Of a stretch of 64,000 nt of DNA, positions 25,603-34,185 are shown piece by piece; the stretch's first letter is position 1; every line of letters begins with the position of its first letter. The DNA lies in NCBI GenBank assembly GCA_016712635.1, contig JADJQS010000002.1, positions 372,001-436,000 of the forward strand, given 5' to 3'. The stretch is from Gammaproteobacteria bacterium. GTDB lineage: Bacteria > Pseudomonadota > Gammaproteobacteria > SZUA-140. The translations under genes and the position numbers were made by a program. The notes beneath the pieces were generated by a model that ran no database searches, had not been told where the DNA came from, and saw only the letters and a program-made list of their open reading frames with translations.

Positions 25603-26046
25603 CTAGACACCACGCGGGAACCAGGCGGGCGAGAAGCCAGACTCGCGGTAGCAGAGGTAATCCTCCACGATGCGCGCGTGGTCAAAGGCCAGCGTCTCCG
25701 CGATGGCGCCGGGATCGACCACCCGGACGCTCATGGCATCGTCCCGCGCGCGCGGCTCACCCCGCGCGCGGGCGACGAAGACCAGGCTCACGGTATGGCC
25801 ACGCGGGTCGCGAGCCGGGTCCGAATAGCAGCCGAGCAGACAGCGCAGCGTCACGGCCAGGCTTGTCTCCTCCAGCGCCTCGCGCACCGCCGCCTGCTCA
25901 ACCGTTTCACCGATGTCGACGAAGCCGCCGGGCAGGGCCCAGCCATGCGGCGGGTTTCTGCGCTCGATCAGCACAATGCCGCGGCCCGTGTCCTCGAGTT
26001 CGATGATCACGTCGGCGGCGAGCAGCGGCGTTACCGGTGCGGGCAT
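25603..26046 (-). CDS. Nudix hydrolase
   Basis: 147 residues with a complete Nudix box (GGFVDIGETVEQAAVREALE plus ET, residues about 40-61). The preceding WALPGG and the later SDPARDPRGHTVSLVF are typical of ADP-ribose/NADH-type pyrophosphatases of the short class. These enzymes cleave nucleoside diphosphate derivatives using Mg. Single gene, no clear operon partner. Confidence 0.88.
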   Translation of the reverse strand: MPAPVTPLLAADVIIELEDTGRGIVLIERRNPPHGWALPGGFVDIGETVEQAAVREALEETSLAVTLRCLLGCYSDPARDPRGHTVSLVFVARARGEPRARDDAMSVRVVDPGAIAETLAFDHARIVEDYLCYRESGFSPAWFPRGV

Positions 26047-26088
26047 GAGGATTCCTTGATAGTCAACACGGCGTTACGGCCCCAGATT

Positions 26089-26835
26089 CTATTCGCCCAT
26101 CATTATGTCCGGATCTCGGGCTGTTAAATCCGCCCCCTTCCTCGAAGCGGTAGTATCCACACATCCGTTCCCGACAACTTCCTGCCCCGGCTGCGCGGGC
26201 CGCATGACTTCCCAGCCGCGCGCTTCGGCCGCGCGCGCCAGCCGGGTATCGGGATCCACCGCGACGACCCGCCCCACCGACTTCAGCAAGGGGATGTCGT
26301 CCCCGCTGTCGGCATAGGCGACGCAGTGGCGCAGCTCGGTGCGGGCGCCCAACGCAAGCACCAGTGCCAGGGCCAGCTTTTCCACGCCGAGCGGATGGCG
26401 CCGCGGCGGCCGCGCCGTGTAGCGCCCGTCACGGCGGTCGGGTTCGGTCGCACAGCATTCCGCCCCGATGTGACGCGCCACCGGGATGGCGATGAAGTCC
26501 GGTGCGCCCGTCAGCAGGACGAGGATATCGCCGTCAGCCGCATGCCTGCGCAGGCGCTCGACCACGGCGGGACGCAGGCGTGGCAGGATCTCCCCGACGA
26601 CGAAGGCGCGTGCCGCCAGCGCGACCTCAGCGACGTCGAGACCGCTCAGGTAGGCCTTGTTCTTGCGACCGGCGGCGCGGCCGAATCTCCAGCCCCAGCG
26701 CAGGAAAAAGAGTCCGGCGGCCAGCCACTGCCGCGCGCCGAGTCTCCTCCGGCGTGCCAGATAGCGGATGAAACGCCGCTCGCTGCTCGGAAGTTCGAGC
26801 AGGGTGCCGTCGAGGTCGACCAGGACCAGGCGCAC
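26089..26835 (-). CDS. HAD-superfamily IB phosphatase, paired with a phosphatidyltransferase
   Basis: 248 residues. HAD motif I VLVDLDGTLLELP (residues 4-16, two Asp), motif II LLTGAPDF (Thr), motif III Lys in GVEKLALALV and motif IV YADSGDDIPLLKSVG are all present. The cap region has the helical, basic character of SerB/PgpC-like enzymes. The gene begins 3 bases after the end of a CDP-alcohol phosphatidyltransferase gene on the same strand. Acting after PgsA-like chemistry it could remove phosphate from phosphatidylglycerophosphate (PgpC-like role); this is inference. Confidence 0.8.
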   Translation of the reverse strand: MRLVLVDLDGTLLELPSSERRFIRYLARRRRLGARQWLAAGLFFLRWGWRFGRAAGRKNKAYLSGLDVAEVALAARAFVVGEILPRLRPAVVERLRRHAADGDILVLLTGAPDFIAIPVARHIGAECCATEPDRRDGRYTARPPRRHPLGVEKLALALVLALGARTELRHCVAYADSGDDIPLLKSVGRVVAVDPDTRLARAAEARGWEVMRPAQPGQEVVGNGCVDTTASRKGADLTARDPDIMMGE

Positions 26836-26838
26836 GCG

Positions 26839-27468
26839 CTACCTCGTCACGCGCGCCCTGCGCGGCTGTCCCTCGGCGCGGTAGAATTCGACCACCACCG
26901 GCACGCCGCGCACCAGGCACATCGCCACCGCGACGTACACCAGCACCGTGGTGACCGCCTCCACGGCATCCTGCCACGCCTCCCACCAGCCCGGCCACAG
27001 TTCCGGGACGGGATGGAATAACAGGATCCAGGCGAAGGCGACCGCCTTCACCGCCCCGTACAGGCCCCGCATCAGCCGGCCCGCCACCAGGAATCGCCCG
27101 AGGGGTGAGCGCATCATCTCGAAGGCGCCGACGCCGCGCGCGGCGGCCTGCCCGCGGATCGAATCCACCAGCACCCCGCGCGTGATGAAGAACAGCGCCA
27201 CCCACAGGGGAACGAGCCCGACATCCGCCAGCACGATCCACAGGGTGCTCTCGACGATGCGGTCGACCGCGATGTCGTATACCGAACCGAAAAGCGTACT
27301 CTCGCCGCGCCGCCGGGCGACATATCCGTCCAGTCCATCGAGGGCGATGATCAGGATCAGCAGGACCGGATCAAGCAGAAGCCATGGCGCCGGCGCGAGG
27401 TAAATCATGGCCACCAGCAGGAACAACAGCATGAAGCGCAAGGACGTGATCATGTTCGCCATGGGCAT
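26839..27468 (-). CDS. CDP-alcohol phosphatidyltransferase-family membrane protein (PgsA-like)
   Basis: 209 residues with about six hydrophobic helices. The family signature D-G-x2-A-R-x8-G-x3-D-x3-D is complete at about residues 47-69 (DGYVARRRGE... through ...YDIAVD). These enzymes transfer a phosphatidyl group from CDP-diacylglycerol to an alcohol phosphate. The downstream HAD phosphatase suggests phosphatidylglycerol-phosphate synthesis, but an inositol- or archaetidyl-type substrate is not excluded. The start at 27468 (MPMANMITSLRF) is short of upstream Shine-Dalgarno evidence. Confidence 0.85.
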   Translation of the reverse strand: MPMANMITSLRFMLLFLLVAMIYLAPAPWLLLDPVLLILIIALDGLDGYVARRRGESTLFGSVYDIAVDRIVESTLWIVLADVGLVPLWVALFFITRGVLVDSIRGQAAARGVGAFEMMRSPLGRFLVAGRLMRGLYGAVKAVAFAWILLFHPVPELWPGWWEAWQDAVEAVTTVLVYVAVAMCLVRGVPVVVEFYRAEGQPRRARVTR

Positions 27469-27812
27469 ATCTCCCAGGGTCGTGGATCATATCGCCTCCG
27501 GCCGCACCGCCGAGACACCGCGGCCGCACCCCGGCGGCCGGTTCCGACGCAGGGCCGCCGCTTGTCCGGATTATACGACCGCCCTGCGGGGAAACCTAAC
27601 CGCGGGACCGCCAGGAACGTACGCCCAGAGGTGCCCTTCCGGATCCCGCACGACCCGCGCGTCGGGACAAGCGCTTGCTTTTATATCGATTCCGGAAATA
27701 CTATTTGCCGCTCCAGCGCCTTCCGTCGACGGCCCTGCTGTTCGAAGGCATCGTGACGGAGGCGCCAGGAATGACAATCGACTCATCACATTGACAGCAT
27801 AAGCGTATAACC
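27469..27812. other. 344-base intergenic region before a small acidic-tail gene
   Basis: No convincing gene was seen. It separates the divergent phosphatidyltransferase and 27813 genes. One sigma-70-like promoter candidate (TTGCTT, 16 bases, AATACT at 27675-27702) points toward 27813. Otherwise nothing recognised. Confidence 0.5.
27675..27702 (+). promoter_or_regulatory. Sigma-70-like promoter candidate
   Basis: TTGCTT (27675-27680), a 16-base spacer and AATACT (27697-27702), about 110 bases before the ATG at 27813. Neither hexamer is perfect, and the local sequence is more AT-rich than its surroundings. Confidence 0.35.
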
Positions 27813-28214
27813 ATGGCCAAAACTCCACTCTGGTGTGGGTACCTGGAAGCCGGCGACAGAAGCAGCGCGGTACTGCGTGACGACCGCCTTGAGACCGGCA
27901 ATCCGAAGACCATCTATCTCTACAATCTGGCCCGCGACGAGATCCTGCAATACAGCCGCGAACTGGTGGAACCGAAGCTGCGTGAACTGCGCGCCAACGA
28001 GTCCGGTCTCGCCGAAGAACTGAAAAACGCCTACGCCAAGGCGCGCCGCATCTTCAAATTCAACCCCGACCGCGTGCTTGCCGCCCCGGTGCGGAAACAG
28101 GCGCGCAGCCCGAATGACAGGAAACCGCTCGGCGACGAGGAATCCCACACCCCCGTGGACGCGGATGTTGACAGTCTGGGTGAAGAAGAATGGGCTGACG
28201 AGGAAGACGAATAG
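27813..28214 (+). CDS. Hypothetical protein with a highly acidic C-terminus
   Basis: 133 residues (MAKTPLWCGYLEAGDRSSAV start). The first 90 are mixed, with TGNPKTIYLYNLARDEILQY and a charged helix ELVEPKLRELRANES. The last 25 are almost all Asp/Glu/Gly/Ser (ADVDSLGEEEWADEEDE), as seen in some nucleic-acid-mimic or ribosome-associated proteins. Its coding frame and codon use look genuine. No family recognised. Confidence 0.6.
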   Translation: MAKTPLWCGYLEAGDRSSAVLRDDRLETGNPKTIYLYNLARDEILQYSRELVEPKLRELRANESGLAEELKNAYAKARRIFKFNPDRVLAAPVRKQARSPNDRKPLGDEESHTPVDADVDSLGEEEWADEEDE

Positions 28215-28352
28215 TCAGGTGCCACCCCCGCGCAGCCGCGTCACGGCCGGAGGGTCGGCGATGACGGCTGTGCGGACCTGGAATCTCCGGGAGGGTGCCG
28301 GAACAGCGACCGGCATCACCCAGTTTACGTTTCGCGGCCGTGCCGCTGCTGG

Positions 28353-28658
28353 TCAGGCGCGCCCGACGTTGGCGTCGTTCTGGGAGTGGTAGTACTCGCT
28401 TTCCTCGGCATACTGGCGCACCAGCTTGACCAGCTCTGAGAGGCGCTGCTCGGCCGTGCTGACCGGGGCGCAATCCTCGCAGCGGGGATTGTCGCAGGGT
28501 TCGCGCGAATACAGCCAGTACTGGATGGCGCCCGCCAGCAAGCCGTCGGCAATGTCCCAGACATCAGTCTCTTCGTCCTCCTGGGCCAACTGGTTGCCGA
28601 GATCGACGGCCCGCCAGGCCGCTTCGTCGAAAGTCGCTTCTTCTTGCTCGTCTGCCAC
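28353..28658 (-). CDS. Small acidic Cys-containing hypothetical protein
   Basis: 101 residues, strongly acidic at the N-terminus (MADEQEEATFDEAAWRAVDL). The central CDNPRCEDC segment (three Cys, spacing compatible with one metal or an Fe-S site) is followed by a helical C-terminus (LSELVKLVRQYAEESEYYHS). No family recognised. It is divergent from the HAD phosphatase gene; the spacer between them holds a 22-base-arm palindrome. Confidence 0.55.
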   Translation of the reverse strand: MADEQEEATFDEAAWRAVDLGNQLAQEDEETDVWDIADGLLAGAIQYWLYSREPCDNPRCEDCAPVSTAEQRLSELVKLVRQYAEESEYYHSQNDANVGRA

Positions 28659-28733
28659 GCTTGGGCACCTCCTGATTCCAGCAACACCGGCTATTCTAGC
28701 AGAGGATGGGGGCTCCGTTTCGAATTCACTGTC

Positions 28734-28781
28734 GCGCAGGATGCGGCGGCGGATTAATGAATCCGCCGCCGCATCCTGCGC
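28734..28781. repeat. Perfect palindrome with 22-base arms
   Basis: Bases 28734-28755 (starting GCGCAGGATGCGGCGG) are the exact reverse complement of 28760-28781, with a 4-base AATG loop. It lies in the 267-base spacer between two divergent genes. It is not part of the GGGGACAGATTT family. It has no flanking T-tract and could be a cruciform-forming site, a decayed mobile-element end or a hairpin in either transcript's leader. Confidence 0.85.
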
Positions 28782-28925
28782 TGACGAGCCCCAAACCCGT
28801 AACGGCGTGTCCCCGGCAATCGTGCGGGATAGCGGTGGAGCTGTTGCGCCTCGAGTACCGGTGCCCGCCCGCGCCGGACACGTACCGGCTTTGACTCCAC
28901 TCGCGATCCGGGGTTAGATAAACCC

Positions 28926-29708
28926 ATGCCCGGCATCCTGTTCGACATGGACGGCGTACTTTACGAAGACGACAGCGCCATCGCTGGTGCGGCCGACGCC
29001 GTCGCCTGGTGCCGGGCGCAGGGCATTCCGCACCTCTTCCTCACCAACACCACATCGCGGCCACGCCGCGCCCTGGTGCCGAAGCTCGCGCGCATGGGCA
29101 TCGCGGCAAAACCCGAGGACATACTCGCCCCGCCGTTCGCCGCCGCCCTCTGGCTGAAGGAGCATGCATCTGGACCCAGCGCGCTGTTCGTCCCGGACGC
29201 CACGCGCGAGGAGTTCGACGGCCTGCCCCTGGTCGATCCCGAGTACGCCGATCACCCGGCCGCGGTCGTGATTGGCGACCTCGGCCACCACTGGTCCTTC
29301 GATCGCATAAACCAGGCCTTCCGCCTGCTGATGACGGAGCCGCGGCCGCGTCTCGTCACCCTCGGGCTCACGCGCTACTGGCGGGCGCCGGACGGGCTGC
29401 GCCTGGATACCGGACCCATCGCGAAGGCGCTGGAATACGCCGCCGGCGTCGAGGCCGTGGTGGCGGGAAAACCGGCGGCGCCTTTCTTCAACACCGCGCT
29501 CACCCTGCTCGGCACCACCGCCGCGGACACCTGGATGGTCGGCGACGACATCCGCACCGACATCGAGGCCGCGCAGCGCGCAGGCCTGCGCACGCTGCTG
29601 GTCCGGAGCGGAAAATTCCGCCCGCAGGACATGGAACTCGGCATCACACCCGACGCCGTACTCCCGTCCGTCGCCGCCCTGCCCGCCTGGTGGCGGGAGC
29701 GCGCATGA
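28926..29708 (+). CDS. HAD-IIA phosphatase of the LHPP/HDHD2-like group
   Basis: 260 residues. HAD motif I ILFDMDGVLYEDDSAIAGAA (residues 4-23), motif II FLTNTTSRPRRAL (36-48), motif III Lys in VVAGKPAAPFF and motif IV TWMVGDDIRTDIEAAQRAGL. Its length and the C2-type cap match the family that includes phospholysine/phosphohistidine pyrophosphate phosphatases and HDHD2. Substrate unknown. The next gene begins 72 bases later, after a worn REPIN-like copy. Confidence 0.82.
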   Translation: MPGILFDMDGVLYEDDSAIAGAADAVAWCRAQGIPHLFLTNTTSRPRRALVPKLARMGIAAKPEDILAPPFAAALWLKEHASGPSALFVPDATREEFDGLPLVDPEYADHPAAVVIGDLGHHWSFDRINQAFRLLMTEPRPRLVTLGLTRYWRAPDGLRLDTGPIAKALEYAAGVEAVVAGKPAAPFFNTALTLLGTTAADTWMVGDDIRTDIEAAQRAGLRTLLVRSGKFRPQDMELGITPDAVLPSVAALPAWWRERA

Positions 29709-29744
29709 CGGGGCCGGATCGTCATCACCGGGGAACGCGCCGCC

Positions 29745-29770
29745 GGAGACGGACGTCTAACTCCGTCCCC
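29745..29770. repeat. Worn REPIN-like repeat (copy 3)
   Basis: GGAGACGGA (29745-29753) pairs with TCCGTCCCC (29762-29770) with one mismatch, matching the GGGGACGGA core of the family seen elsewhere. It occupies the place of the Shine-Dalgarno region of the following gene (start 29781), where no ribosome-binding site is visible. Confidence 0.6.
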
Positions 29771-29780
29771 GAATAAACCG

Positions 29781-30318
29781 ATGAACCCGGATCCCGCCGC
29801 CCAATCGCTCCTCGACTACTGGTTCTCCGAACCCGCCCGAGTCCACTGGTTCCGCGCCTCGGAGGATTTCGACCGCGACCTTGCACAGCGCTTCGGCTCC
29901 CTGCACCGCCGCGCCACGAACGGCGATCTCGACGCCTGGAGTGACACCCCCGCAGGGGTGCTCGCCCTGGTCATCCTGCTCGACCAGTGCTCGCGCAACT
30001 TCAATCGCGGATACAGGGATGCCTACGCGAACGATGCGCATGCGTGCCGCGATCGCGCGCGGATTCGACCAGGCGCTGGACGACTGGATGCGCGCGTTCC
30101 TGTACATGCCCTTCATGCACAGCGAAGCCTTGCAGGACCAGGACGAGTCCTTGCGCCTGTTCACCGCGGCAGGCCTCGACAACGCGCGCTACGCCCTGCA
30201 CCACCGCGAGATCATCCGGCACTTCGGGCGGTTTCCGCATCGAAACCAGGCGCTGGGGCGGGAAAACACCGGGGAGGAATCCGCCTATCTGGCGACTGAA
30301 GAGGCATTCCGCGGCTGA
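29781..30318 (+). pseudogene. DUF924 family gene, frameshifted
   Basis: Residues from 29781 (LLDYWFSEPARVHWFRASED, AGVLALVILLDQCSRNFNRG) match the N-terminal half of DUF924 proteins. The C-terminal half (AIARGFDQALDDWMRAFLYM, PFMHSEALQDQDESLRLF, REIIRHFGRFPHRNQALGRE) is in the +1 frame. The switch is at about 30040-30046, where GCGCATGCGTGCC probably lost two bases of a GCGCG run. No Shine-Dalgarno sequence precedes the start, and a worn repeat sits in its place. DUF924 function is unknown. A sequencing or assembly error remains possible. Confidence 0.75.
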
Positions 30319-30362
30319 ATGCTGCGGGAACGCGCGCATCAGGTCATGAGGATGGCGGTGAC

Positions 30363-30446
30363 TGGTGCGCAGGGAGAGACTCGAACTCTCACGGGTTGCC
30401 CCACTGGTACCTAAAACCAGCGCGTCTGCCGTTTCGCCACCTGCGC
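30363..30446 (-). tRNA. tRNA-Leu, anticodon UAG
   Basis: The acceptor GCGCAGG (5' end at 30446) pairs with CCTGCGC, followed by discriminator A and an encoded CCA (30365-30363). The D-arm starts GTGGCGAAACGGCAGACGC. The anticodon stem CTGGT/ACCAG holds the loop TTTAGGT with anticodon TAG. A long variable arm (type II, TGGGGCAACCC) and a T-arm with GTTCGAGTC follow, as required for leucine. Confidence 0.95.
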
Positions 30447-30531
30447 GTGCGCCGCCATCCGCCGCATACGACCTATGCGGCCGCCTATGGTACCACGAAG
30501 TCTTCCCGGTCTTGCGGGTGGATGATGGCGA

Positions 30532-31200
30532 TCACTCGGTTTCTGCCGCCAGCATCTGCTGCGCGCGCCGACCCTCGCGCCCCGCCGGGTCGAGCTGCTG
30601 CGCGCGTTTCAGCAGCGAAGCGGAATCGTCGGGCCGCTCGTTCATCTGCGCGATCGCGGCCGCCGACACCAGGACCGAGGCGCGGAAGCCGGGCGACATG
30701 AAGTCGAGGCGGGGATCCTGCCGCAGTTCCGTGAGCAGGCGCTCGCCTTCCTGCAGCCGGTTGTAGAAGCTCGGGATGTGGAGGAAGGCATTGGCGACGA
30801 CGAGCTTGGTCTCCAGGATGGCGGAAGCTGTGACGCCCGCGCCGTCGTCCGCCGTCAGGCGGGCCAGCATGGCCAGCGCCGCGTCGAGGTCGCGCACCCC
30901 CTGGCCGGTGTTGGTGCGCTTGGCCGTCACGTTGCTGCCGTCCCTGCCGAGCAGCGCCGCGCAGGCGCCGATGTAGGCCTGGACGAGCGGATTGTCCGGC
31001 TGCCCCGCCTTCAGCCCCCTGAATTGCCGCAGCGCCTCCCGCACCGCGCGTTTATCGCCGTCGACACCCTGGTAAAAGAGCGCGCGCGCCGCCACGATCC
31101 CGGGATCTGTAACGTCCGCCCGCACCCCCACGGCCGGCAGCGACAGCAACAACACTCCCAGCAGCACACTCAATCGAAGCACATACGCGGATCCCGTCAT
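30532..31200 (-). CDS. Periplasmic TPR-like hypothetical protein
   Basis: 222 residues with a signal peptide (SVLLGVLLLSLPAVGVRAD, cut near residue 28). The mature part is helical, with TPR-like pairs: ARALFYQGVDGDKRAVREAL, PLVQAYIGACAALLGRD, ETKLVVANAFLHIPSFYNRL and DDSASLLKRAQQLDPAGREG. No enzyme motif. It is divergent from the rluE-like gene. Confidence 0.65.
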   Translation of the reverse strand: MTGSAYVLRLSVLLGVLLLSLPAVGVRADVTDPGIVAARALFYQGVDGDKRAVREALRQFRGLKAGQPDNPLVQAYIGACAALLGRDGSNVTAKRTNTGQGVRDLDAALAMLARLTADDGAGVTASAILETKLVVANAFLHIPSFYNRLQEGERLLTELRQDPRLDFMSPGFRASVLVSAAAIAQMNERPDDSASLLKRAQQLDPAGREGRRAQQMLAAETE

Positions 31201-31408
31201 GGTCTCCCTCTCCCAGGCTGTACATCGATGAACTGGCCCATCTTAATCCATACCCCGCCGATGCTCCTAGCAGTTGTCGACAATATCCCCAGATCATATC
31301 CGGGCGGCCGCAGGGAAAGGCCATCTGCGGCCTCGCAACAGCTCGCCGACGCGCGGGACGGGCCGCATGCCTGTACGCGGCCCGACACGAAACTGCAATA
31401 ATCACCGC

Positions 31409-32005
31409 ATGACCACCCGGCTGATCGCCTGCAACAAACCCTATGATGTGCTATGCCAGTTCAGCGATACCGGCGGCGCGCGGCGGACACTGGCCGACTG
31501 CCTGCGCGCCCCGGGGTTCCGTCCCGCGGGACGCCTTGACCGCGACAGCGAGGGCCTGGTCCTGCTGACGGATGATGGAAAGCTGCAGCAGCGCATCGCG
31601 CATCCGCGCTTCAAGCTGTGGAAGACCTACTGGGTACAGGTGGAAGGCGTCCCGGACGACGCCGCCCTGCGCCGGCTCGCGGCAGGCGTCGAGTTGAACG
31701 ACGGACTGACGCAGCCGGCCCGGGCGGAACGCATGACAGAACCTGCCGGCCTGTGGCCGCGCGACCCGCCCATCCGCCACCGCGCCGCCATACCGACCGC
31801 CTGGATCCGGCTGTCCATCCGCGAAGGGCGCAACCGCCAGGTACGGCGCATGACGGCCGCGGTCGGCCATCCGACCCTGCGCCTGATCCGCTGCTCGATC
31901 GGCGGCATCACTTTGGACGGCCTCGCGCCCGGCGAGTGGCGTTACGAGGATCCGGCGCGACTAAACACGGGAGAGCAAGAAACCCAGGCATGGTTCAGGC
32001 TGTAA
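31409..32005 (+). CDS. rluE: 23S rRNA pseudouridine synthase (RluE-like)
   Basis: 198 residues from ATG 31409. The catalytic motif GRLDRDSEGLVLLTDDG (residues about 41-57, catalytic Asp after GRL) and the KTYWVQVEG and RLSIREGRNRQVRRMTAAVG stretches place it in the RsuA/RluB/E/F family. The lack of an S4 domain and the length fit RluE, which modifies one uridine near the peptidyl-transferase centre (U2457 in E. coli). The assignment to RluE rather than RluF rests on length. Confidence 0.85.
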   Translation: MTTRLIACNKPYDVLCQFSDTGGARRTLADCLRAPGFRPAGRLDRDSEGLVLLTDDGKLQQRIAHPRFKLWKTYWVQVEGVPDDAALRRLAAGVELNDGLTQPARAERMTEPAGLWPRDPPIRHRAAIPTAWIRLSIREGRNRQVRRMTAAVGHPTLRLIRCSIGGITLDGLAPGEWRYEDPARLNTGEQETQAWFRL

Positions 32006-32099
32006 TGCTGCGAAATCAGGCATTCCCGGATCCCCTGCGATGTATCTCAGTTGTTCTGATATTTTACTCAGCACTCACCCCTGAGTCCTCCGTCTTTTC

Positions 32100-33062
32100 T
32101 TACAGCCAGTCGTTCAGCATGATGCCAAGGCCGAGGCGCGTGACCGAGCGGTCGTAGTCGATCAGGCTCTCGCCGTAGCCGCTGAATACCTGCACATAAC
32201 CCTTGATCCTGTCCTTGAGCGGAAAGCTCCAGTCGAGCTGCACCGCGCCGTGGTTGTCGCCGAACCGCAGATTGTTGCGGAGCAGCAGGCTGTAGACACT
32301 GCGCTCGTTCTCGTAGGATAGTCCCAGGTCGCCGTAACCGAGGTAGTCGTCGATATCAGGGTTGTCGTCGTCCTTATCCGACTCCGGGATGCGGTACCAT
32401 GGCCGGAAGCTGATCGCGAGGTTGCGCCGCTCGAGGATGAAATTCGCGTATAGGCGGTTCCAGCTGCGCGAGGTCCCCTCAGTACTTCCGTTCGACTGAT
32501 GCACGAAACCGAAGACCAACATTCGGTTGCGCATGCCGAGCACGTCGAAGTCGGTATAGTAGGTGAGTATGGCCTCGGGCTCGTGGTTGCTCTCGCGAAA
32601 CGGCGAGGAGATCGCATCATTGTAGGACTGCCACCAGGCCTGTTGCGTGTAGGCGAGCGAGAGATGGCCATTGTCGCCGAAGAGGTGGCGCCACACGGTA
32701 AACTTCAGGCTGACCTGAAACTTCATCTCGATGTGGTCGAGATCACCGCCATCCTCACCTACCGCCTCACCGTTGGGGCGGCTGTTGTAGGCGATCGGCA
32801 GCAAGTAGGTCGGCTTGTGCGCGGTCAGCACGAAAGGGTTGTCCTGCGACATCTGCTCGAGTTCGATGCGCTTGTCGAGCGGCGACTGGTACACCCGCTG
32901 CGGCGTGTTCTCCGGGGAGTCCGGCGCCGGGGTCTCCGCCGGGTCCTGCCCGCGCGCCTCCGCCGCGCCGACCGCGAGCATCGCCGCGAGAAGCAGGCTC
33001 CACCACCCCCGGGCCCGGGCCGGATCACGCCACGGCCGCGGATTCGCCGCCGCATTCCTCAT
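32100..33062 (-). CDS. pldA: Outer membrane phospholipase A (PldA)
   Basis: PldA is an integral outer-membrane beta-barrel that hydrolyses phospholipids misplaced in the outer leaflet. The 320-residue protein has an extended N-terminus with a signal-like hydrophobic stretch (WWSLLLAAMLAVGAAEARGQ) and the catalytic region FGFVHQSNGSTEGTSRSWNR. It has the His-x-Ser pair (HQS) followed by a conserved Asn in SWNR, as in E. coli H142/S144/N156. Repeated amphipathic strands follow. The 3' end of the EamA transporter gene overlaps its start by 4 bases. Confidence 0.85.
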   Translation of the reverse strand: MRNAAANPRPWRDPARARGWWSLLLAAMLAVGAAEARGQDPAETPAPDSPENTPQRVYQSPLDKRIELEQMSQDNPFVLTAHKPTYLLPIAYNSRPNGEAVGEDGGDLDHIEMKFQVSLKFTVWRHLFGDNGHLSLAYTQQAWWQSYNDAISSPFRESNHEPEAILTYYTDFDVLGMRNRMLVFGFVHQSNGSTEGTSRSWNRLYANFILERRNLAISFRPWYRIPESDKDDDNPDIDDYLGYGDLGLSYENERSVYSLLLRNNLRFGDNHGAVQLDWSFPLKDRIKGYVQVFSGYGESLIDYDRSVTRLGLGIMLNDWL

Positions 33063-33931
33063 GACAGTATCAGGGCGACGCCGGCTATCATCAGCAGACT
33101 CGCGAGCAGGTGGCGCAGGCCGGGTCGTTCACCGAACAGGATCATGGCGAACAGGATAGCGAAAACGAGGCTGCTGCGCTTGACCGAAAGAAAATAGGCC
33201 ACCTCGATTCCCGCGATGGCGATGAAGTGAGTCACCACCATGGCGGCCATCAGGACGCCGACCAGGACAAGGGGCAGCGGCCGCTCAACCAGGACACGCA
33301 GGCTGTGCGGCCGGAACAGCGCGGTCGCCGCCAGCACCGCGCCGCAGAGCAGGACGAAGTAGAACGCGCCGAAGCTCTCGGGCGTGGTGTACAGCATCAT
33401 CTGCTTGCTGAGCGCCGAGGTCACGCTGTAGACCAGGGCCACGGTCAGCATCAGGCGCGACCCGCGCTCGTGGGCGATCGCGCGCAACGGTACGAACCAG
33501 CCGCGCAGCGGCGTCGCGGGATGATTGAGGTTGAGCAGCCAGGCGCCCAGCACCACTGACAGGATGCCGGCGAAGCCGCGCGCGCTGATGGTCTCACCCA
33601 GCATCAGGTAACCGGTAAGCACGTTGAACACCGGTGTGAAGGCGAGATATGGCAGGGTGAGGTAAAGCGGGCTGTCGCGGATGGCGAGCATGTAGAGCCA
33701 CATCGCGAACAGTTCGAGCGGTACCAGGACGAGCATGCCGCTCCAGAACTCCGGCGGCACCGCCGGGATCGGCCGGGCCAGCGCGAGCGGCAGCAGGATC
33801 AGGCCCGGCACGGCGATCCGGACCAGCACCATCTCCCAGCCCTGGTAATCCTGGAAATAGCGCTTGGTCAGGGCGTCCGCCGCGCCCAGGGTCACGGCGC
33901 TGATCATGGCAAGGGGAAACCAGTGCATCAT
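33059..33931 (-). CDS. EamA-family (DMT) inner-membrane transporter
   Basis: 290 residues with ten hydrophobic segments in two EamA repeats (for example ISAVTLGAADALTKR... and SVTSALSKQMMLYTT). The signature YLALxFTPVFNVLTGYLMLGETISARGFAGI belongs to drug/metabolite transporters. Its stop overlaps the pldA start (ATGA), so it is coupled to an outer-membrane lipase. The substrate is unknown. Confidence 0.82.
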   Translation of the reverse strand: MMHWFPLAMISAVTLGAADALTKRYFQDYQGWEMVLVRIAVPGLILLPLALARPIPAVPPEFWSGMLVLVPLELFAMWLYMLAIRDSPLYLTLPYLAFTPVFNVLTGYLMLGETISARGFAGILSVVLGAWLLNLNHPATPLRGWFVPLRAIAHERGSRLMLTVALVYSVTSALSKQMMLYTTPESFGAFYFVLLCGAVLAATALFRPHSLRVLVERPLPLVLVGVLMAAMVVTHFIAIAGIEVAYFLSVKRSSLVFAILFAMILFGERPGLRHLLASLLMIAGVALILS

Positions 33932-34185
33932 GGAATCGCGCGCCCATCGAGTCTGCGCGGGTGGCGGGCCGTTCGCAGCAGGATTCGCGTGACGGGTATG
34001 CCGGGCAATGGATTATCTATCGGACCTGTCCGGCCCGGGAAACCGCGGGGACGATTGCCTTTCATCTCTGCTGCCAATACCATCGTGTCGACGCATCCGG
34101 CGTCAGGCCGGAGGACGGCGCGCCACAGCCGGTCAAATATAGTGAATCGTACGCGCGCGCCCGCGACGCGGCCGGCGCCATCGAC

